Assembly (NCBI RefSeq): GCF_003635115.1
Contig: NZ_RBXJ01000001.1
Span: 868,001 to 932,000, forward strand
DNA from: Microbacterium sp. AG1240
GTDB taxonomy: Bacteria > Actinomycetota > Actinomycetes > Actinomycetales > Microbacteriaceae
Length of the DNA stretch: 64,000 nucleotides
Direction of reading: 5' to 3'
Part shown: one piece after another, positions 58,305 through 64,000 of the stretch
How positions within the stretch are numbered: position 1 is the first letter of the stretch
How the letters are laid out: every line of letters begins with the position of its first letter
Notes under the pieces: model-generated
Told to the model about the DNA's origin: nothing
Seen by the model: the letters and a program-made list of their open reading frames with translations, nothing else
The model's database searches: none
Made by a program: the position numbers and the translations under genes

Positions 58305-60209
58305 ATGGACAACGCAGAGAACTACGTCACCGTCAATCGCGTCGTGTTCCCCACTGAAGGGGTCGCGGAGGTCTCGGCGCTCTACGTCGATACGGGGGCG
58401 GGCGACGGATCGCAGCCGGGCGCCGACTACGAGATCAATGGGCGACGATCCATCACGGTGTACGCCCACCGCCGCATCTCGCTGAGCACCTATTTCAACG
58501 CGTTCCCCGCGAGCTATTGGCAGCGCTGGACGAGCGTCCGGTCCGTTCGGCTGGTCGTGACGCTCCGCGGTCAGGGTCTCCTCTCCGTGTACAAGTCGAG
58601 TGCGCGCGGTCGAGCCTCCGCCGTGGCGTCGCAGCAGTTCGACGACGAGACCGTGTCGTTCGAGCTCCCGGTGCTCTCGTTCGTCGACGGCGGGAACTAC
58701 TGGTTCGACATCGCGTGCGCGCAGTCCGAGGCGACTCTCGAGAGTGCCGAGTGGCAGGTGGCTGCCCCCGAGGCGAAGGCACCCGGCACGGTTTCGGTGG
58801 GCATCACGACGTACAACCGCCCCTCGTACTGCCTCAACCAGCTCCTCACGATCGGTGCCGACACCGACATCGCCAGCGTCCTCGACACGGTGTACGTGAT
58901 CGATCAGGGCACCGATCTCGTCGAGGATCAGCCGCGTTTCGGCGAGGCCGCCGAGCAGCTCGGCGAACATCTCTCGGTGCTGCGGCAGGCCAACCTGGGC
59001 GGGTCCGGCGGGTTCTCGCGTGCGATGCTCGAAACGCTGACGGAGGGCCGCAGCGACTACGTCCTCCTCCTCGACGATGACGCGATCTCCGAGCCCGAAG
59101 CGATCATGAGGGCGGTGCGCTTCGCCGACTTCGCGACGGTGCCGACGATCGTCGGAGGGGGGATGCTCCACCTCGACGAGCGGTCCGTCCTCTACACCCA
59201 GGGTGAGGTCTGGGATACCCGCAAGTCGTGGATGTCGGCCTCGGGCGAGAGCGAATACGACCACGACTTCGCCGAAGACACCCTTCGTGAGACACCGGAG
59301 CTCCACCGTCGCCTCGCGGCCGACTTCAACGGCTGGTGGATGTGCCTGATTCCGACGCATATCCTCCGTGACATCGGTCTCTCGCTACCCGTGTTTCTGA
59401 AGTTCGACGACATCGAGTACTCGCTGAGAGCAGCGCAGAGCGGCTACCCGACGGTGTGTCTTCCCGGCGTCGCCGTCTGGCACATGGCCTGGCACGACAA
59501 GGACCCGACGAGGACGTGGGAGGAGTACTTCATCCACCGCAACCGCGTCATCACCGGCCTCCTCCGCTCACCGGTCCCGCGCGGCGGCTACCTGCCGCTG
59601 CATTCGTTCCTCGGCGACGTCAAGCTCCTGTTCATGCTGCAGTACTCGACCGTGCGGCTGCGTCACCAGGCTCTGCGCGACGCGTTCGCCGGCCCGGATG
59701 CGCTGCCGGGCTGGCTCGCGACCAAGCAGGGCGACGCGAGACGTCTTCGCGCCGATTTCGTGGATGCCACCGTCGTCGAGGACTTCTCGACCCTGCCGCC
59801 CGTCCGCCGTTCGTCACGCGTGATGCTGGGCGCCGTCCGCCGCCCGACCAACCCCGTCGCGGCGGTCGTCCTCGCCCTGCGCGTGGCGGTGAGGCAGCTC
59901 TTCATCCGCGAATCGGAGGGCAGCCATCGCAACCCGGAGCGCATCATCGCTGCGCCTGACATCACCTGGTGGCGGTTCGCCGACATCGACTCCGCCCTCG
60001 TCACCTCGCCGGACGGAGTGGGCGTCGCCTGGTACCAGCGCGACCGTTCCGCGATGCGACGGTTCCTCTTCGACAGCGTGCGCCTGAACATGCGATTGGC
60101 CCGTCGATGGGCGCGTCTGGCCGACGAGTACGGTCGGGAGGCGCCGAAGATCACGTCTCCCGAGCAGTGGCGGTCGATCTTCGCAGGAGACGTGACCACC
60201 ACAAAGTGA
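58305..60209 (+). CDS. GlfT2-like galactofuranosyltransferase
   Basis: A 634-residue enzyme, nearly the length of mycobacterial GlfT2, which polymerises galactofuranose chains. The start at 58305 has GGGAGAG upstream. Residues 1-160 form the beta-sandwich N-domain; the GT-A domain has VSVGITTYNRPSYC, RQANLGGSGGFSRAM, the triple Asp in VLLLDDDAISEP, FDDIEYSLRAAQSGY, and VAVWHMAWHDKDPTRTWEEYF with the metal-binding His. The helical C-terminus (about 450-634) is as in GlfT2. Chain type is inferred from family and the adjacent glf. Confidence 0.92.
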   Translation: MDNAENYVTVNRVVFPTEGVAEVSALYVDTGAGDGSQPGADYEINGRRSITVYAHRRISLSTYFNAFPASYWQRWTSVRSVRLVVTLRGQGLLSVYKSSARGRASAVASQQFDDETVSFELPVLSFVDGGNYWFDIACAQSEATLESAEWQVAAPEAKAPGTVSVGITTYNRPSYCLNQLLTIGADTDIASVLDTVYVIDQGTDLVEDQPRFGEAAEQLGEHLSVLRQANLGGSGGFSRAMLETLTEGRSDYVLLLDDDAISEPEAIMRAVRFADFATVPTIVGGGMLHLDERSVLYTQGEVWDTRKSWMSASGESEYDHDFAEDTLRETPELHRRLAADFNGWWMCLIPTHILRDIGLSLPVFLKFDDIEYSLRAAQSGYPTVCLPGVAVWHMAWHDKDPTRTWEEYFIHRNRVITGLLRSPVPRGGYLPLHSFLGDVKLLFMLQYSTVRLRHQALRDAFAGPDALPGWLATKQGDARRLRADFVDATVVEDFSTLPPVRRSSRVMLGAVRRPTNPVAAVVLALRVAVRQLFIRESEGSHRNPERIIAAPDITWWRFADIDSALVTSPDGVGVAWYQRDRSAMRRFLFDSVRLNMRLARRWARLADEYGREAPKITSPEQWRSIFAGDVTTTK

Positions 60210-60247
60210 GGCACGGGCGCCTGCGGCGGCCGCGAGTCGCGGCAGGC

Positions 60248-60280
60248 TAGCCTCTTCCGAGGCGGAACGCCGCCTTCGGA
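60248..60280 (+). promoter_or_regulatory. Candidate promoter and leader hairpin of the acyltransferase gene
   Basis: TAGCCT (60248-60253) is a -10 candidate. A stem, 60256-60265 with 60270-60280 (10 bp with one bulged T, loop AACG), would form in the short leader just before the purine-rich site and the ATG at 60296. Confidence 0.35.
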
Positions 60281-60295
60281 GTAGAGGGATCGAGC

Positions 60296-62410
60296 ATGGC
60301 GACACCGGCCGTCGAAGCGCCGTCGAGCGAGCCCGCTGAGCGCACCCGGGCGTTCCGCACCGATATCCAGTCGCTTCGCGCCCTCGCCATCGCGGCGGTC
60401 GTGCTCAACCACCTCTGGCCACTGCGCTTCACCGGCGGTTACGTCGGGGTCGATGTCTTCTTCGTGATCTCCGGCTTCCTCATCACCGGGCACCTCCTCG
60501 CGGAGATCGGCCGCACGGGTCGCGTGCGCCTCGGCCGGTTCTACGCCCGCCGCGTCCGCCGTCTCCTCCCGGCAGCCCTCCTGGTGCTCGCGGCGGCCGC
60601 CGCGCTCGCGTATGTCTTCCTGCCGTACCCGCGGTGGGAGCGCAACGCGGCCGAGATCGCCGCGGCGGCGCTCTACGTCGAGAACTGGGTGCTCACGGGC
60701 TTCTCCGTGAACTACTCGGCAGCGAACGAGGCGGCCAGCACGGTGCAGCACTATTGGTCGCTGTCCGTGGAGGAGCAGTTCTACGTCATCTGGCCCGTGC
60801 TGCTGCTGGCGCTCGCCGGGTGGGGTGTCCGCCGCGCGGCCGACCGCCGTCGCCGGGCGCTCCTGCTCATCTCCGTGGTCGCGGTCGCGTCCTTCGCGGC
60901 GAGCGTCATCTACACGCAGCTGGCGCCGAGCGCGGCCTACTTCGTCACCTTCACCAGAATGTGGGAGTTCGCGCTGGGCGGGCTGGTCGCGGTCTTGGCT
61001 TCGCGCATCCGGCTGCCTCGAAGAGCGGCGGATCTGCTGTCGCTCCTGGGGTTCACCGGGATCGTGCTCTCGGTCTTCCTCTTCGGGCCCGAGACTCCGT
61101 TCCCGGGATGGACGGCACTCCTCCCCGTGCTCTCGACCGTTGCCGTGATCGTGGCGGGGACGGGCCACGATCGGCTCGTCCATTCCGCGGTGACGGGCGC
61201 GAGGCCCGTGCAGTGGGTGGGCGACGTCTCGTACTCGCTCTACCTCTGGCACTGGCCCCTCATCGTCGTGGCGCCGTTCGTGCTCGCGGGCCCCCTGTCG
61301 ACGGTGTCGAAGATCGGCGTGCTCGTCATCTCGCTGTTGCTCGCCTGGGTGACGCACCGTCTCGTCGAACGACCCGCCCAGCGGTGGCGGTGGTGGTCGA
61401 CGTCGACCCGCCGGGCCTTCGCCGGGATGGCGGTGGGGATGATCGTTGTCCTCACGGCGGCGGGCTCGTTGCACGCCGCCTACGCCCAGCAGAGTTCGTA
61501 CGATCTGCCCGACGGCCCGCTCCGGGCGGGAGCGTGCGTCGGACCGGCGGCGATCGCGGATGCGGCGTCCTGCCCCGATGCGTTCGGACCTCCGGAGTCG
61601 GCCGTCATCACCGGCGCGCACGTCTACTGGTGGGCGCCCGAGGTCTGCCGGCCTCTCGACCGGATGGTCTACGACGACCGCGCGACGACGACGCTGTGCG
61701 ACTTCTCGCGCGGGGGGAGCGACGCCACAGACGTATGGCTCGTCGGCGATTCGCACGCCGAGCAGTGGCAAGGCCCCCTCCTCGACATCGCCGAGAAGCG
61801 AGGATGGCGTCTGACGATCAGCCACTTCGGCGGCTGTCCGGCCGCGGACGTGCCCTTCGCGGGGTTCCGTACGCTCTGGGGTCCGCCGGAGGTCGCGGTC
61901 TGCCGCACCTGGTCGAGGGATGTGTCGGCGGCGGTCGTGGAGAGTCGCCCCGATCTGGTCTTCACCTCCATGGCGGGCCGCTTCGAGCTGCTCGAGGGCG
62001 ATCTTCCACCCGAACTCGCTCAGGAACGGTTCGCCGACGGCCTCGTCGCGGATTGGGACGCCTGGGCCGACGCGGGGTCGCGCGTGTTCGCCATCGTCGA
62101 TCCGCCGCTCAACGGCGACGTCCGCGATCCCGATTGCGTTCTGCTCAATCCGCAGCATCCGCTCGAGTGCGCTCGGCCCCGCGCGGTCGCACTGCCTCCG
62201 GGCGATCCGCTTCCGCTGGCCGTCGAGAAAGCGGGCAGGCCGGAGGTACGCCTCATCGACCTCACGGACGCGTTCTGCGACGACCGGTCGTGCTTCGCCG
62301 TGATCGGTGGGGAACCGGTGTATTACGACGCCGACCACGTGAGCCGGCGGTACTCGCGCATGCTGGCCGACCGGTTCGAGAGCGCCGTCGATAGCGCCCC
62401 CGGCACCTGA
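60296..62410 (+). CDS. OafA/YrhL-type acyltransferase with SGNH domain
   Basis: A 704-residue membrane acyltransferase that O-acylates surface glycans. Residues 20-380 are the acyltransferase-3 domain with about eleven transmembrane helices; DIQSLRALAIAAVVLNHLW carries the catalytic-region His, and GYVGVDVFFVISGFLITG follows. The periplasmic SGNH domain (from about 430) has Ser in WLVGDSHAEQWQGP and Asp/His in YYDADHVSRRYS. This is the full two-domain layout. Convergent with the next gene at 7 bases. Confidence 0.93.
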   Translation: MATPAVEAPSSEPAERTRAFRTDIQSLRALAIAAVVLNHLWPLRFTGGYVGVDVFFVISGFLITGHLLAEIGRTGRVRLGRFYARRVRRLLPAALLVLAAAAALAYVFLPYPRWERNAAEIAAAALYVENWVLTGFSVNYSAANEAASTVQHYWSLSVEEQFYVIWPVLLLALAGWGVRRAADRRRRALLLISVVAVASFAASVIYTQLAPSAAYFVTFTRMWEFALGGLVAVLASRIRLPRRAADLLSLLGFTGIVLSVFLFGPETPFPGWTALLPVLSTVAVIVAGTGHDRLVHSAVTGARPVQWVGDVSYSLYLWHWPLIVVAPFVLAGPLSTVSKIGVLVISLLLAWVTHRLVERPAQRWRWWSTSTRRAFAGMAVGMIVVLTAAGSLHAAYAQQSSYDLPDGPLRAGACVGPAAIADAASCPDAFGPPESAVITGAHVYWWAPEVCRPLDRMVYDDRATTTLCDFSRGGSDATDVWLVGDSHAEQWQGPLLDIAEKRGWRLTISHFGGCPAADVPFAGFRTLWGPPEVAVCRTWSRDVSAAVVESRPDLVFTSMAGRFELLEGDLPPELAQERFADGLVADWDAWADAGSRVFAIVDPPLNGDVRDPDCVLLNPQHPLECARPRAVALPPGDPLPLAVEKAGRPEVRLIDLTDAFCDDRSCFAVIGGEPVYYDADHVSRRYSRMLADRFESAVDSAPGT

Positions 62411-62417
62411 CGGGCGG

Positions 62418-63419
62418 TCAGGCGGGGGACTCGACGGCGTCGGCGAGAGGAGGCATCGGCCGCCACGACCGATCGCTTGCGATCTTCCGCCCGTCGCGCA
62501 GACCTCGCGCCAGATGGCTCGTGCCGCGGATCGTTCTCTCGACCAGCACGAGTCGGATCAGCTCCTTGGCGAGCGTGAGCGCGGTGCCGGCGGCGAACGG
62601 CAGGGGTTTGTACGCGCCGTGCGCTCGGTAGTACTGCTTCAAGTAGGCCCGGTTGCGCATGATGTAGTACCGGTAGGCGTTGCTCGACGCGTTCATGTGC
62701 CGCACGCCGAAGTCGTGCTGCTTGATCTCGCGGGTGCGGCGCAGTACGAAGTCGTCGACGATGACCGACGTCGTCACTCGGGACGCGAGCCAGCCGTACA
62801 TCTGGTCGTCCCAGTAGATGAAGAACCGGGGGTCGGGCAGTCCGATCTCGCGCACGATGTCGCGGTGGATGAACATCCCCTCGAAGCATCCGGAGTTCAT
62901 CTCCTTGAACCCGGATGCGTCGAACCCCGCGGGTGCGAACGGGATGGGGATCGCCATCGACTCCGCGACGCGGTACTGCCAGTAGAAGGCACTGCCGTCG
63001 TAGTCGTAACGCCGGCCCTGGATGCTGCGGAAGCGGGGTGTCCATCTGCCCATGCGGGCGAGGCCGTCGGGGATGACCTCCACGTCGTCGTCCATCAGCC
63101 ACATCCACTCGGATCCCAGCTCGTAGGCGACGCGCATGCCTTCGCTGAAGCCGCCCGACCCGCCGGTGTTCGTGTCGAGGCGGCGGTAGACGAGCTCGGT
63201 GCCCACCTGCTCGCGCAGCGCCTCGATGACCTCCGTCGTGTCGTCGGTGGAGGCGTTGTCGATGACGACGACGTGACCGGGTTTGGGATCCATCCGCCCG
63301 ATGCTCTCGAGAAGCCGGGTGAGCAGGTGCGACCGGTTGTAGGTGACGATCGCGATGGTCGCGGACGACGGATCGAACGCTTCGGACTCGGGCACGGATG
63401 AGCGGGAGGAGGCGTTCAT
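62418..63419 (-). CDS. GT2 glycosyltransferase, GlfT1-like
   Basis: A 333-residue GT-A enzyme. TIAIVTYNRSHLLTRLLESI, VVIDNASTDDTTEVIEAL, TNTGGSGGFSEGM and MWLMDDDVEVIPDGL share the GGxGGF and triple-Asp pattern of galactofuranosyl- and related transferases; FFIYWDDQMYGWLASRV resembles the FDDxEYxxR region. An initiating galactofuranosyltransferase role beside GlfT2 would make sense but is inferred. Its -10-like TAGGAT lies ten bases before the ATG. Confidence 0.87.
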   Translation of the reverse strand: MNASSRSSVPESEAFDPSSATIAIVTYNRSHLLTRLLESIGRMDPKPGHVVVIDNASTDDTTEVIEALREQVGTELVYRRLDTNTGGSGGFSEGMRVAYELGSEWMWLMDDDVEVIPDGLARMGRWTPRFRSIQGRRYDYDGSAFYWQYRVAESMAIPIPFAPAGFDASGFKEMNSGCFEGMFIHRDIVREIGLPDPRFFIYWDDQMYGWLASRVTTSVIVDDFVLRRTREIKQHDFGVRHMNASSNAYRYYIMRNRAYLKQYYRAHGAYKPLPFAAGTALTLAKELIRLVLVERTIRGTSHLARGLRDGRKIASDRSWRPMPPLADAVESPA

Positions 63420-63446
63420 ATCGTGCTCGATCCTAACCGAGGCACC

Positions 63447-64000
63447 TCAGGAGACCTGGCCGGGCGCCTCTCCGCGTTCGATCGCCATGCTCTGCTCGGC
63501 GGGCCCGACCCCGATGAGGGGCGCCTGCTTGATCTTCGCGCCGAGCAGCACGAGCAGCATCCATCCCCACAGCAGGAGCACGCCGGGTTCGGCGACGCCT
63601 TCGACGAGAAGGAGCGCGGCGAGGAGCGTCGGGAGGAGCGAAAGGGGGGAGTAGGGGCGGTCGGCGCGCAGGTCGAAGCGGGGGCGATCGATCGCGAAGA
63701 ACCAGGCGCGCCAGATGAAGGCGAGCAGCGTGAGAGCCAGGAGCACCACCCCGACCGGGCCGAGGTGAGCGAAGACCTGGGCCCACGCACCCTCCGCTCG
63801 GGCGAGTTCGGCACCGAAGGCGATCCAGACGACGGCGCCGCCGGCGAGGCCCGCCGTGGCGTACAGGAGGTAGTAGCGGGTGCGCTCGCCGGGGTGGGTT
63901 GCGGTGCGCATGAGGAGCACGGTCGTGAGGACGAGGGTCACGCCGGCGACGGCGAGGAGCGAGACGGTCGAGCCCGAGCGGACGAGGATGAACGCCGCGA
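63447..64000 (-). CDS. Integral membrane protein, 5' end outside the window
   Basis: The minus-strand frame is open to the window edge, so the gene starts beyond 64000; an internal GTG at 63941 is not trusted because the preceding codons (AAFILVRSGSTVSLLAVAGV) encode another hydrophobic segment. The visible 184 residues contain about five membrane helices and end PLIGVGPAEQSMAIERGEAPG. I do not recognise the family. It stops 27 bases upstream of the glycosyltransferase on the same strand. Confidence 0.7.
   Translation of the reverse strand, partial: AAFILVRSGSTVSLLAVAGVTLVLTTVLLMRTATHPGERTRYYLLYATAGLAGGAVVWIAFGAELARAEGAWAQVFAHLGPVGVVLLALTLLAFIWRAWFFAIDRPRFDLRADRPYSPLSLLPTLLAALLLVEGVAEPGVLLLWGWMLLVLLGAKIKQAPLIGVGPAEQSMAIERGEAPGQVS

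Overview
The window is high-GC DNA with dense, head-to-tail coding, GTG starts, many 4-base ATGA/GTGA overlaps and frequent leaderless-type promoters. This points to an actinobacterium. Dedicated mannitol PTS genes, an AccA/AccD/AccE acyl-CoA carboxylase and a fused RmlC-RmlD protein fit the Microbacteriaceae, probably Microbacterium or a close relative; the genus is inference. I saw no rRNA, tRNA, CRISPR array, insertion sequence or prophage.

0-8.3 kb (+): a nucleoside import and salvage run, with a BMP-type lipoprotein, a double ATPase, two permeases, cytidine deaminase, thymidine phosphorylase and adenosine deaminase. 8.4-14.8 kb (-): a mannitol operon carrying its own general PTS proteins (an extra EIIB, HPr, EI, EIICB, EIIA, mannitol-1-phosphate dehydrogenase and an anchored hydrolase), divergent from an MtlR-type regulator (15.0-16.9 kb, +). 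17-20.2 kb (-): an acetyltransferase, a PGM2-like sugar-phosphate mutase and purine nucleoside phosphorylase, which complete nucleoside salvage.

20.2-40.6 kb is conserved actinobacterial housekeeping: an LpdA-like flavoprotein, acyl-CoA carboxylase alpha, Maf, an RNA methyltransferase, a two-component system with a third membrane partner, carboxylase beta and epsilon, BirA, a PH-domain protein, PurK, PurE, an LCP cell-wall ligase and a glycosyltransferase. Gene content and partial order recall M. tuberculosis Rv3267-Rv3315c. Two intervals stand out. One is a 0.9-kb non-coding stretch (21.7-22.6 kb) made of tandem palindromic modules. The other is a DUF559 nuclease-like gene (31.6-32.5 kb) bracketed by two copies of one hairpin element whose stems have changed in a compensatory way.

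40.6-63.4 kb is a surface-polysaccharide locus: an ABC exporter, dTDP-rhamnose synthesis, a secreted lysozyme-like/repeat protein, at least seven glycosyltransferases in changing orientations, a DUF6541 membrane protein, a flippase, UDP-galactopyranose mutase with a GlfT2-like galactofuranosyltransferase, and an OafA-type acyltransferase. A 7-base word that recurs about every 1.4 kb in the rest of the window is almost absent here, which suggests separate ancestry. The window ends inside a membrane-protein gene on the minus strand.

The most unusual signals are the covarying hairpin pair around the DUF559 gene, the 273-bp tandem palindromic module, the recurrent AGCATCC word with its gap over the polysaccharide locus, and the repeated TANNNT-N6-start architecture. 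All motif counts and alignments were done by eye.
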